The position numbers and the translations under genes were made by a program. DNA of 64,000 nucleotides from Oscheius sp. JU75 (taxonomy: Eukaryota; Nematoda; Chromadorea; Rhabditida; Rhabditidae), in contig JASJZC010000005.1 of assembly GCA_037178855.1 (NCBI GenBank), positions 620,001 to 684,000 on the forward strand. Reading direction: 5' to 3'. Below are positions 12,701-23,806 of this stretch, piece by piece. The notes below the pieces were generated by a model. That model did not search any database. It saw only the letters and a list, made by a program, of their open reading frames with translations, and was not told the DNA's origin. Numbering within the stretch: the first letter of the stretch is position 1; each line of letters begins with the position of its first letter.

Positions 12701-15700
12701 AGCACCAGCACAGTGGGAGGCCGGTGAGGACTGATTAGCTGGTTTTTGGAGAGTGGAAGTTGAGGGATCTATGGACCGTTCCTCGTACCGAAATTCCCGC
12801 AATTTTGCACAAAGGGGCTAATCGCTTACCGGGCCATTAGGCCCACAGACAGCCTCGACTAAACTGTTTGGGGACAACAATGGGAGCTGTGGGAGAGGAC
12901 GTTAGCAGCGATTAGTCTGGGAGAGATAACGAAAGTTTTACAGAGGGACCATCTGAGACAGAGAGAGATAGTGAAACAATATTGTAAATAGTTCGATTTC
13001 AGAAGAGATGCTTGGACCCAGCACACAGCCTGTACGACATGGCAACAAATGGTCGACGATGCTAAGGAGGAGGCAGCTCAGAAACAGGTACAGTTTTTTT
13101 TGCCAATAATCTTTCTTTGATTAATTTTCCCGTTGAAAACAAAGTTTTTCAATAGCCCTGATATTTATAGTACCGTTGAAACAAAAAGTTGTACGAGCTA
13201 TGAAGGAGACTTTTTTCAAAAGGAAAGTTACTGCACCGAAAAGATTAAAAACAGTTATATGTTACAAGTTCAGTATAAAGTGATGCACTTTTATAAAATT
13301 TTGTTATTGCTTGGTCGACAGTGAAGAAAAATTTGGGCTTTACTCGGGAGCCTGCTAGCAGGAGACCGGGTATTCATTCCATCATTGAAACCAGAAAAAT
13401 TTTAAAACTTCCAGACTCTGGCCGACCTGTACCAGAAAGTCTTCACTGCCAGTATCAGTTCAAGATGTGACGACTTGGTCCGGCTTTCGAAAAGATGCCG
13501 GGAAGTTGGAGTTGGAGTACACAGTGAGATCAACAGAGTCTTGACGGAACTTCACACGGCTATGAAGACATACCAGGTTGGGTTTTATCTTTCCTGTCTC
13601 TGTCTGTTGTCGTGTTTCGAGGGCGCCTCATTAGCAGCTAACAATGCGAGTCCCGAATATACAAGTAAATTTAAAAAAATTTGTTTTATGGTAGTGGTAT
13701 ATGCTCTCCCGAACAAAAACAAGTGGTTAGACCAGAACCTTTGATAAAAAATTTTCAATTTGTTAAATAAGTAGAGTAACAAAAGTAACTTTTTATGTTT
13801 CACGCCTACTTTATAAACTTGCGAGGCCGACAAAGTTTATTCATGGCGGAGTCTGAATTTGAAGAACAATAGCAATGCTATCTTCCTCTTACTAAAGCGT
13901 AACGGTGTCTGTCTGTGCGCTGCCGAGCCACAGGGGCGCAGACATCCGCCATAGCTTCAACTTGCGCGCTGGACTATGATTCGTAGCAACTTGGGTTCAG
14001 CCCCCTTCGATGTTTTTTTCAGCTCTGCCACTCCGAATTGAACGGTGTCGAGAAGAAGTATCGTGTAGCCGACGATGATAAACGTCGCTACGAGGAGGCT
14101 AATCCCGGAAAGTTTGAGACTGCAAGGAAGTACAAGAATATCTGCAAGTATCGCAGTAGGGTAGGGTATATTTCAACTTTCCCGCCAAAATGCTACCGTT
14201 TTAGAGGGGAGAAAAGTACGAGCTCGTCCGATGGAAGTGTACCAAGGCAAGAAACGAGTATTTGATGTGCGTGACGGCTGCCAATACTGCCCTACACCGA
14301 TTTTTCGCCGTGGATTTGAGCTATCTGATTGATTGCATGGATCTCGGGATGGATTCTTGGATGAAGGCATTACTGGGTGAGCCACAGAAAGACAGAGAGT
14401 TAGAGAGACAGAGAGACTTTTCGTTAATCTGAAAGAGGTGAAAGAGCAAAATCTGACGGAAACTTTCTGTATTTGTACAAACTCGAATATAAGTTTATCT
14501 TCATCTTTATTTCAGAACAAGAAATCGAGGCCCGCAAGCGCGTAACCACGAGGGAGATGAACTCCTTGGCCGAGTTAGGAACTCTCCGTTCCAGTTTCGA
14601 TTCCAAGGCTGACAAACAGCGATTTTTCGAGGCTCATCACGCCATCTTTATGCTCCCGAAGCAGTTCGAGTTCAGGTTTGTCCTAGTTCTAACAGTCCAA
14701 ATACCAAACTTTATTCCAGACCCCAACTCGGAGACTCCATCGCCACTGTCTCTGCCGAAAAATCTCTGGGAATTGAGCTTGGAATCAGACAGAAACAGAT
14801 CGAAGTACGTCTTGATGGCCTGAGATTCGAGAGTGACGAGGTCTGGAAGAGTCTCGAGGCTTCCGAGAGACAGCTTCATCAGCTCTACACGGAGCCCCAG
14901 GAGGATATGGGCAAGTGGAGAAGCGACGTCCTGGTCACGTATCAGTACTACTTGAAGGTAGGAATTAGTTTTATTTGTGGCCGGATCTCTAAACAAGTAA
15001 ATAGTAGTAGTTGTGGAGCCTTATAACCTAAGTGTGAAACATTGATGGTCTTGAACTTTTCAAAAGTTTAGAGGAAAAGAATTCGTTTTCAGAAGTTCGA
15101 GTACTTCCTCCTGAACGGCAATCTGATTGAGAGACTTGCTGCCCGCTCTCGGTCCATCACTGAAGCAGTGGCCAGAGAGAATGGCCAGCAGCACCGGGAC
15201 TCGATAATTTCCTGCGAGGACAGGACTAGGAGGAAGGCCAAGAGAATCGGACAGGCTCCCGACTTGAGCAAGCCGAGACCGAAGCTCTTCGGTGGGTTTT
15301 TGGTGATTGTCTAGCTTATCAAAGGTCCCATGGATCTAACTTCAGTTTAGTAGAATGGGCGAAACGCAAAATTTTCTTAGTAACAAAAATACAAAACTTC
15401 CAAGAAAATAGAGAGAATGGACAACATTCTTAGTCAAGATCTCTAGCATTAGTATTTTTCATGAAACATATCATAATTTTCCTTGGGGATATAAGCTGAT
15501 AACATTAAAAGTAATAGTTGATGTTCTTTTGGACTTGAAAATGTTCACATGAAATTTCCTGGTTTCAACGCAAGTATGAAATTAGGCATACCTTTCTCAG
15601 TTCGATTTAGCTTCTTTGCGCTCTAAAAAAACTGCTAAAGTCGCAGGCTCGGCAGAAAATAAAATCGTTGTTTCGCCGCAATTTATAAAGAGCATCTCAA

Positions 15701-18700
15701 ATATAATGATACGCTGTTGGGTCATTATGTTGTTTTTCGAAATGTTTCACCGCAACCTCAAAGCCGAGGCAACAATTGAATAGTGTTCCCATATCTTTTG
15801 ATCGAGGTCACAATCAAATCACGAAGCTCGATGTCTTAAAAATTGAATGAACGAAGTTATTTCTTAATGTACTCGTACTGTCTATTGTAATGAACGATAC
15901 TGAGCCTCTGGTAGCAAAAAGTAGAATTTGTATTCAGAAAACTATAAATAGCGAAACCTGACTGTTCACAATAGAAATACGACTCAACTGGCTGAAACGC
16001 ACCATATTCCAGGCGGCAGTCTCGACGAATACGTCGAAATCTCCCATGAGCCAATCCCACTGGTCGTTACTTCCGCCATCGGCTATCTCTCTCGATTCAG
16101 TCTTCGGAACCAGGGTCTGTTCCGTGTCAGTGGCTCCCAGTCCGAGATCAATCGCTTTAAGGATGCCTACGAGAAAGGTGATTAGGCGTGAAAATTACAG
16201 AGACAGAGAGACAGAAGTATGACTTTGAAGCGTCGAACTCAAATTTTCAGGAGAAGACGCCTTCTCTGAACTCATTGATGGAAGTGAAACAAATTCTGTG
16301 GCTGGAGCCCTGAAGCTGTACCTTCGCGAGCTTCGGGAGCCGCTCTTCCCTATTTTCCTGTTCGATCAGTTCGTGGACTGTGCCAAGGCCGAGGCACCCG
16401 GAGAGTTCATCAGAAGGGTACGTTATAATTTATTTTTAAGTTTATTCTGGCAGAACACTGATTCGGTTACATCCAAGACATAAAGAAGGAAAGCTGAAAC
16501 GTTATATACAACAAAACCAGAAAAAGTTCAGTAAAATGCTTCAAACGGAGTACTAAAGTATAACTGATTTGGAAACTAATGTTTGCCATGCTCATATTTG
16601 AAAAAAGTGTAAACTATTCCACGCAGTAGAATATTGCAGAGTTCAACAAACGTTTATGCTCGGTCGCCTGAAATAACTGATCCCATTGTATCAAAGGGGT
16701 AAAGTAGTACAGCTGAAACATTGAACATTGCGAAAATATAAACTTTACGCTAACTTTTCAGGCCAACGAGCTCATCTACAAGCTCCCCATCTCTCATATT
16801 CTTTTGCTCCGTTTCCTGTTCGGCTTTCTCTCCCATCTTTGCGAATTTGCCGATGAGAACATGATGGAACCGCACAACTTGGCCATCTGCTTCGGACCGA
16901 CCCTGCTGCCGATTCCTGAGGGGAAAGATCAAGTAGGACTCTTTTTTTCTAGAGGAAATAGTCTCCGCGTGACTCCAGCGACTTCAGACACGCCTGTTAG
17001 GCATCGGTTGAAACAAAAAACTGTCAAAGTTTTCCATTGAACCACCTCTTGATGTTTCAGGGTTCCAGCGTTTTTTGTAGTCCGAATAGGGTTTTAAGAA
17101 ATTTTCGGCTTTTATAGATTTGTTAAAACTTAAAACAATCAGATTCTTCCAGGTCGTATATCATAACTACGTAAACGAGCTGGTTCGAAACCTCATCATC
17201 CACTCGGCTGAAGTCTTTCCAGCCGAGCTGGACGGCCCGATCTATGACAAATTCGCCATCGATACGGAACCAGAACACATCGGCTACATGGACGATGGGT
17301 GAGTTTTTTTTTGGAACTGAATATGTTAAACTGGGAAACAAGTATTATGATGAGGATATCATTCTCATTCTTAGATCTCATCAAACAAACATACATACTT
17401 CAAAAACCAAATATTTCTAGTTTTCGATGGCATGTTAGGGGTTTGGCCGTCGTCAAGCGGTCGCATTCGTTATCTGGACTTCTAACTTCCGTATCTTTCA
17501 GTGACGTACTCTCCGACGACGAAGAAGCTCCAGGAACTAGGAATGGTACTGTGGGAACAAGTTCCGGAGATCAGATGCTTGACAGTACTTACGATATGTC
17601 AGTCAGCACTGAAAACGAGGGACCGGTCATTCCGAGAGAGACCACTCACTCGACGATTCAACAACCAATGAGTCCGAGGATGGAGAGTCAGCCGAGTATC
17701 TCGAGCAGGTGAGTTTGTTTGTTCTTATTAAGAGAAATTTCTGTGAATTTGTCGACCTTTTATGAAAACTCTGAAACCACAATTATCTGCAGATCCTCGA
17801 ATCGGTCAGCCATAGACGAGTATCTGCGCCGGATGTCCGAAGAGACTTCTCCGATCCTGAAGACGGATATGCCCCATCGGATTGCCAATGAACTGAATGC
17901 AAAGTTTGCTGCCAGGGAGAGCAGAGACTTCGAGAAACAGCAGCAGCCTACTATTTCTCCGCCGAGGTTGGTATCCTCTCCAAACCAGGAAAACACTAGT
18001 GTTAGACCGATCTGGGAACAAGATCGTCCAGCCTCTCACACTTCCATACTCTCCCAAACCTCTAATGCTTCATCCTCTCGGATTCGTATTCCTGTAGTGA
18101 CTTCTCTTCGGGACCAGCTGCACCATGTCCGGAGAGAGTTCAATAGTCGGGACGATGGAAAAGTCTATCCAATGTGAGTGATAAGGACAGAGCGGCCGAG
18201 AGACGGAGAGACAGAAAAGGAAACAGAAACTATGTTTTTAGTAGTGACACCCTTCCATCCTCAAAACGACTGTCTCTTCACGAAGGAGGAGTTCTGGATG
18301 CCAGAGGTACTCTCCCTCGGTATGTTTCAAAGTCACATTCCACCAAAGCCCCGTTTCAGAGAGCAATCCGAGACCCGTAGTCAGATCTGTGACTATACTA
18401 GTCGCCTAGCCACAACAACGGCTGGAAGTCTGAGAGACGAACTAAATTCGATGTTCAATGAGCACTTGAGTCATCAGCAGTCAAGGTAAGCCTAAGTTCT
18501 TATTACCAGCGGTGGTTTCTGCTGAGTAATAGATGCTTCAGATTTTTGGTGGTTATAAAGGAGACATAAAGCAAAGTGTAAAATAGATCTATATTCAATG
18601 CTACATCTCATCAAAGGTTGATACAACTATCTAAAAGAAATACGTGCAACAACAAAGACAGGCGAAAACGAGCTTACTCATTATGAGTAGTCAAGTTTGA

Positions 18701-18988
18701 ATTAGGAAACTTTGTGTTTCAACATTAGTATAAAAAATGTGCTCTAAAAACGAATGTTAGCTTCGCAAATCTTCAGATTATAGAAACACAACAAATCCCA
18801 GAGAGGGAGAGAGAGACAGAGACAATGCCCTTTATTTATCTATCAGTAAAATCCTCACTTTCAGCCTCAGTGATGCTCCGGACGTGGTCATGTCTGCTCG
18901 CCGCTTTGCCTCGGAGGCTCACACCCGTTCCATCTCGCCGCAGCTGGACGAGCTTGCAGCCATGCTCAAGGCCACCAGCGTCGAGTAA
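9710..18988 (+). CDS. srgp-1: SLIT-ROBO Rho GTPase-activating protein (F-BAR + RhoGAP)
   Basis: Membrane-bending adaptor that stimulates GTP hydrolysis by Rho-family GTPases. srGAPs shape membranes in cell migration, adhesion and morphogenesis. Nineteen exons join in phase (9710-9865, 11931-12030, 12089-12172, 13003-13087, 13415-13576, 14023-14160, 14205-14376, 14516-14675, 14720-14957, 15093-15291, 16013-16177, 16251-16417, 16762-16932, 17153-17298, 17502-17708, 17793-18173, 18242-18319, 18360-18485, 18865-18988) to about 1019 residues. A Ser/Pro-rich leader precedes an F-BAR region at about residues 50-470 (VKAQLTEQLKVL, CTKARNEYLMC). RhoGAP spans about 499-714, with the arginine finger in GLFRVSGS and the signature NLAICFGPTLLPIPEG. 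A disordered Ser-rich tail follows. No SH3 domain is seen, unlike vertebrate srGAPs. The 5'-most exon is not identified. The smallest introns are 40 and 44 nt. Confidence 0.95.
10154..10280. mobile_element. MITE-like fold-back element in srGAP intron 1
   Basis: About 55-bp imperfect arms face each other: GGGGCAAGACGACTTTTTC on the left and its near-complement around 10250-10270 on the right. The centre reads TGTAAAGTTGTAG ... CTGCTTTACAA. The central motif is shared with elements at 56049-56244, 36609-36720 and 5625-5650, which suggests a non-autonomous DNA transposon family. No transposase frame is present. Confidence 0.6.
13889..14010. repeat. dispersed repeat fragment in srGAP intron
   Basis: The first part (CTTACTAAAGCGTAACGGTG and on) resembles 59216-59260. 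The last part (CGTAGCAACTTGGGTTCAG) matches the complement of about 19377-19395. It lies directly upstream of the exon at 14023. No coding content. Confidence 0.5.
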
Positions 18989-19613
18989 CTTCCTCCTTAT
19001 TTTTTAACCCAATTTTGGTGCTGCTCCCCTTTTCTCTTTCCTATAAAACAAACACAACAAAATCGTCCTTGCCATGTCTACCCTCTGTACAAAAACTGTA
19101 CACACAACTATCTTTTGTGAAGACGCGGGTCCTTCCCCATTTTCTAAAAAACAAATATGACAGTTTCTTCAAACGTTTCTTTGTCCCCTTCTGTGCTCAA
19201 ATTGTTCTTATTCTTTTCCGAAGACCCCCTCCATTCTTCCAGATTTGTTCTCCCATGTATATGATTACTTCTTCATCGAACATATTGTGCGAAAATATCA
19301 GAAGTATAAATATGGACCAGACATCTACGACGGCTTCGCCATCCTTTCAGAAACCCGAAAAACGTCGTCGGGGACTGAACCCAAGTTGCTACGATTTATA
19401 GCCCTGAATGCGGAGCTATAGCTGCAAACGAGAGTTGACAAATTGCCCTTGTTTGGGTTACCATCTCTAACCGCAGACCCGGATGGTTCGTCATCAATAG
19501 CTGAGTCGAGTCTCTCTATCTTTGTCTCTTGTTTCTGAATCTTTCTGTCTTTCCGTCTTTCTGCCTCTCTGTCTTTCTGTTTTTCACTCTTCTTCTCCAA
19601 TTAATTAAAGTGC
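18989..19613. other. srGAP 3' flank and intergenic
   Basis: Contains the srGAP 3' UTR, a repeat fragment at about 19346-19400 shared with 13980-14005 in the opposite orientation, and a CT-rich GAGACA-type tract at 19510-19585. Short open frames (19015-19401) show no convincing splice structure or family. Confidence 0.4.
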
Positions 19614-19963
19614 ATGTTTGTAGTTCCTTTCTCCAACGATCACACTGTCATCTTCTCCTACGGCATTGGTGGTCTGGTTCATCCCTGCACCATGGCCATC
19701 ATGCTTAGCTTGTTGTCTCAGATGGGACAGTACTCCGGTCTTTGCATTTCAATTTGTATGGCAGTCAGAACCTTCATTGTGTACAACAAAACTGTCACAA
19801 AGATAATCATTCTGATCATGGAATCTGTTTATGCTCTCTCCTTGGTGATCGTGGTACGTGATCGTTTCAAGTTTGGGGTCCTGACACGAAGTTTATGATC
19901 TTCAATCTACAGATCCGATATCCAGCTGGCTTTGCATCACTGAGCAGTCAAAAACAATCGTAA
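19614..19963 (+). CDS. small multi-pass membrane protein, hypothetical
   Basis: I do not recognise it. Two exons (19614-19853 and 19913-19963) join in phase 0 across a 59-nt intron with donor GTACGT and acceptor CTACAG, giving 96 residues. Three hydrophobic stretches are visible: about residues 11-34 (VIFSYGIGGLVHP...), 40-55 (GLCISICMAVRTFIVY) and 63-80 (IIILIMESVYALSLVIV). A short polar tail ends in SSQKQS. It could be a free-standing small membrane protein or the last part of a larger 7TM protein whose earlier exons I could not find. It lies tail to tail with the lectin gene, its stop 100 bp from that gene's stop. Confidence 0.5.
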
Positions 19964-20062
19964 ACCGCAAAAACCAGTCACTTGACACTTTGTCCGATAA
20001 ATCTAGGCTGTTCATTACGCGACCGTTGAACTTAACACATATTCTGTGGGTGTCGCATAAGA

Positions 20063-21449
20063 TCAATCAGGACTGCTTTTCAAAAATGATGGTACACAGA
20101 AACAAAAATTCCAAGTTTTGTTTAGTTTGTATTCTTGAATATGTGGCCTCGCAATCCCTACGAAATAGTGCAAACTGGCCTGAGAGCAGTTTATTGACAA
20201 GAAGTTATTTGCGTCTTGATATTTAGCTACTTGTCGAATTTGCAGTTTCGGGAAGCTCGTTTTGTTTGTAAGAAAACCATGTTCTGGTTGAAGCTGAAAC
20301 ATATTTGACACACTAAAAGAGGAATTCTGACGTCTCTGACACATAGTTGATGAAGCCGCGCCTTTAGGATCAGGGTACCAATAACCGTATTCATATAAGT
20401 AGTAAGCATTGTAGCCGTTTCCTGGACTGAAATCAACATTCGTTATAAAGTTGTAGAAAATAACGACCTTCCGTTCACGAAGTTAGTGTAAATCGGGATG
20501 GTACCATCCAACCAATAACAAGAGCTTATCACGGAGGCTGAACATTGCAGACCGATCCATGGACCCCCAAGAACTCCAAATGATTGTAATATAAAATCGT
20601 TGAGCTCTGGAGTGTCGATTTTGACCAAAGTTGCACTGTCATTTGCACATATGGCAATAGATTCATTGAAGTGCCCGCCCATGGAAAGTTTCTGTAATTT
20701 GGACTTGAAAGTACTTCTAAGAGCGAACAAAGTTTGAAAAAACTTGCTGAAAACAAATGTACCTTGTAACACATGCAATTCCCAGCAAAGAGTTGATACC
20801 CATCTGTACAAGCTGCATCATCTAAAACAGCTATACTGAATTTGTCGATACAAACTTGGACACATAATAGCCGAAGGACAGGTCGTCGCAGTTTGCTGGG
20901 TAGTGGTGGGACAATATCCAGGCTGATTAGTATCTGCATTCGGATCTACAGTACAGACAAACGGCAAAGCACTGTTACAAGCCCCGGATCTATACGTATT
21001 AGTTGGATTTTTTTGTGAACCTTACATCCACTTGGAGTCAGAATCTCTTATCATTCCGCATGGATAACCTGCTCCAGGTTGTCCAGGGGCCCAGTTTGTG
21101 TAGGACATTGAAGTGTTGTAGGTCCATGACCACGAAGCAGATAGAAGCTGATTTACTCCGATCCAGAAATTCGGAGTTCGTCCCGATGCACCAGAAGCAA
21201 TTCCAGAAACATAGCTGTTTTCAAAGCCGCTCTGAACGGCGGCCAAGTTTCCACCGATTGAGTTACACTGTCTTTCGGCTGCCAGGAAGGGCATAGGGAT
21301 GTTGTAATACTTGTAGCATCTAAAGTCTTTTCAATAATAAGAAGTTTGGTTTTATACTTGTTGAAGTCGGTCTCGTAGACTGTATCTGCTGGGCATGCAG
21401 CCAAAGAAGTAGAGATAAAAGCTAGAAGGGTACCAAGTAAGAGCAGCAT
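20063..21449 (-). CDS. secreted C-type lectin with two CTLDs
   Basis: Nematode CLEC proteins are secreted sugar- or surface-binding proteins, often linked to immunity. Six exons in phase (21358-21449, 21026-21319, 20856-20989, 20763-20821, 20468-20691, 20063-20426) encode about 388 residues. The signal peptide is MLLLLGTLLAFISTSLA. CTLD 1 runs from CYKYYNIPMPFLAAERQC through GGNLAAVQS, WSWTYN and NWAPGQPG to the next exon's SALPFVC. A Thr/Pro linker follows. CTLD 2 starts at ACTDGYQLFAGNCMCYK and contains ATLVKIDTPELNDFI and WIGLQC. Neither domain shows a clear EPN or QPD plus WND calcium-binding set, so sugar binding is uncertain. The intron at 20822-20855 is only 34 nt. The final about 90 residues are not typical of CTLDs and the true 3' end may differ. 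Confidence 0.88.
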
Positions 21450-21474
21450 GTCTTGCTACTGATAAAGAGTAGGG

Positions 21475-21590
21475 TCTTCCCTTTGAAGCGGATTATGCGT
21501 CTTCCATTTGAAGCGGATCAAGTGGTTATTCAGTTCGAATATTTTACCAGGACAAGAAGAGACCTATTAAAAACATCTGTTATATACCGG
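21475..21590 (-). promoter_or_regulatory. lectin promoter region with direct repeat and TATA-like site
   Basis: A 19-bp unit occurs twice, at 21475-21493 and 21500-21518, with one mismatch and 25-bp spacing; its core is TTTGAAGCGGAT. A TATATAA-like sequence lies on the minus strand at about 21580-21586, about 130 bp upstream of the lectin start codon. The repeats are candidate transcription-factor sites. This is inference from position. Confidence 0.4.
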
Positions 21591-21639
21591 GACTAAGAAC
21601 GATCATTATGTCAGTTTCCTCTTTAAACGCGGTGAACAA

Positions 21640-22076
21640 GGTGGACAAACACCTGGCTGGGGAATGTTTGGATCCACAATACAGACGAATGGCAGAGCAC
21701 TATTACAAGCTCCAGACCGGAAAGCCGAATTTGTTCATACAATACACGATTTTTACATCCACTGCGAGACGGGGTTTCTCATGAAACCGCAAGAATAACC
21801 CGCTTCCGGCTGACCAGTAGCCCAATTTGTGTAACCCATTGAAGTGTTGTAAGTCCATGAACAGGAGCTTGAAATTTGGTCGTTGGTCCCAATCCACACT
21901 GCTGCAGCTGGCTGGCGTCTAGCAACAACAGCGAGACGAGAAGCGTAGATGTTTTCAAAGCCGTTCTGAACGCTGACATAGTTTCCACCAATTGAGTTGC
22001 ATTGTTTCTCGGCTGTAAGGAAAGGCATAGGGATGTTGTAATATGTGCAGCATCTAAAGTTGTAAAAAATTTAAAC
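21640..22076 (-). pseudogene. decayed tandem copy of lectin CTLD 1
   Basis: The block at 21753-22076 repeats the first CTLD exon of the neighbour (PMPFLTAEKQCNSIGGN, WTYNTSMGYTNWATGQPEAG), still open over about 100 codons. The following block at 21640-21720 repeats the next exon (SALPFVCIVDP-like), but its acceptor is changed: the AG of the intact gene is replaced by TTTCCG. I find no signal-peptide exon upstream and no second CTLD. It is most simply a partial tandem duplication that no longer makes a complete protein. An alternative short product cannot be excluded. Confidence 0.65.
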
Positions 22077-22992
22077 GGAGAGCTTGCTTTCTACTTGTCG
22101 TAATCGAGATAGGGCCTTCCAGTAATCCAAAAGACAACCCACGATAAAAATTTTGCTGGGTAAGACTACACGCTTCGATAAGAACTCATGCGAACAAATA
22201 GTTTTAGCGCAGGAGATTAATTCCAACAATAGGTTTTTTTTTCGTACAGGCTTTATAGTTGTTTTTTTGAAACAGACGACAAAAGTAGAAGTATGTCCAA
22301 ACGTTTCACTTCCATGAAGGCCTCCTACTGAGACATCACAACGATATCCGGAGATGGGCAGATGATGAATGAGTGTCAGAAGCAACTTTTCTATCTTTTT
22401 ATACGCATGATTTAACCTGTCTCGATGTGAAAAAAAACCCTAAATACCGTCTGCCTTTATAGTTTACGCTTCTCAGTTTGACATGTCGAGAACTTTTCAT
22501 ATACCTAGGGCAGAAGGATAATCCGATAGGTCTGTAATTTCGCTATACTGTGGCTCAGGGTAAGCGTTCGATTCTAATTCAACTGCTATTTCAACGAGTC
22601 GTTTTCACAGATCGACGTTTCAATGAAAATGTTACGCAATGTTCTTGCTCTTCCCGTCTTGTTGACGCAAGGGGTTTCTTCCACTATTTTAAGACCTGTT
22701 TTCATCTCTATCTCTCTCATCACAGCTGACCCTGCTTCTACGTAGTTGTTGTTCTTATCTGTCCTGAAACCCGGAAGGTGAGAGGCCTTAAAATTTTGAA
22801 GATCTATCTGAACAAACATTCTATTTGAGTTCAAAGTTTGGTTGTTTTTCAGTCAACTTTTACTCACAACTGTATCACTTCGAGGGGGTGAAAAACCCGT
22901 CCACCATGATATTTCTTCTTGTTTTTACCTCAACTGTACTCATCCAAATTTAGAGCACTTCCATCAAATTTTGAGCCCCTAGTTTCCAGTGC
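22077..22992. other. intergenic, no supported gene
   Basis: Short open frames on the minus strand (for example 22586-22834) lack splice sites or recognisable domains. The last 150 bp should include the promoter of the OXLD1-like gene. Confidence 0.4.
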
Positions 22993-23578
22993 ATGTCCAA
23001 ACTGTTGATAAGAACGGGTCCAACACTGCGACGGCTCTTCTGCAATCAAGAGGTAAGACAACTGAAATATTTGAGAAAGAAATTGTTCCAGGGACTTCTT
23101 AGTAGACCCGATCCGCCACCAGAAGGTTCTTGTTGTGGATCTGGATGTGCCAACTGTGTCTGGCTGGATTACGGCTACAAGTTGATAGATTACTATAGTA
23201 AGTTTTTATATGGTCACCTAAAAAGTAACAGCCTCTATCAAAAGTTTTCATTTCATACAAAAAAAAGATTTTTTTTTGCTAATCTAGCGAAGCTCGTATG
23301 AGCATGAAATGACAGGGCAACTATGTAAAAATAATGAAACATTGTCGATGTTGTCGATTCAAAAGCATCAATAAAACTGAAATGTTCTAAGTACATTACA
23401 TCTATAGTGTTGTTGAAACATCACCAAGTATTTGTTGTAGTGCAAACATGAACCAGTGAATCATATTTCAGGCCACAAGAATAAGGAGAAGGCGCTTAAA
23501 GATGTGGAAAATCGGGTAGAGGATCCGAATGTCAAGGCTTTCGTGCTGGCTGAGCTCAAAATGAAGTGGAATCAGTGA
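22993..23578 (+). CDS. oxidoreductase-like domain protein (OXLD1 family)
   Basis: Small, probably mitochondrial protein with the oxidoreductase-like N-terminal domain. Its biochemical role is poorly defined. Three exons in phase (22993-23052, 23092-23197, 23472-23578) give about 90 residues. The start [17 protein letters not shown] is basic and hydrophobic, consistent with mitochondrial targeting. The family signature follows: [17 protein letters not shown] then [11 protein letters not shown], with four cysteines that could bind metal. The C-terminus is helical and charged ([15 protein letters not shown]). The start was chosen as the first in-frame ATG with a good exon. It is convergent with the phospholipase gene, with 228 bp and a CT-rich tract between the stops. 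Confidence 0.88.
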
Positions 23579-23633
23579 TTTCCCATCCCCTGGAATCTAG
23601 CTATTTTCTAATGTTTTTCTATCGTTCCCCCTT

Positions 23634-23732
23634 CTCTCTCTCTTTATCAGTGTCTCCTTGCCTCTTTGTTTCTTTCTCTCTCTACCTGTCTCTGTCTTTC
23701 TGTATGTGTGTCTCTTTGTCTCTCTGTCGAAA
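23634..23732 (+). repeat. CTCTGTCTCT-type low-complexity tract
   Basis: Degenerate pyrimidine tract built from CTCTGTCTCT-like units between two convergent genes. The same type recurs at many places in the window. Confidence 0.8.
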
Positions 23733-23806
23733 AACGCTCACCAATTGATCTCTCTTCATTTTGCATACTGTTGATATCTGAGTTTGCCCTTTTTTTCCTT
23801 CCCCTC

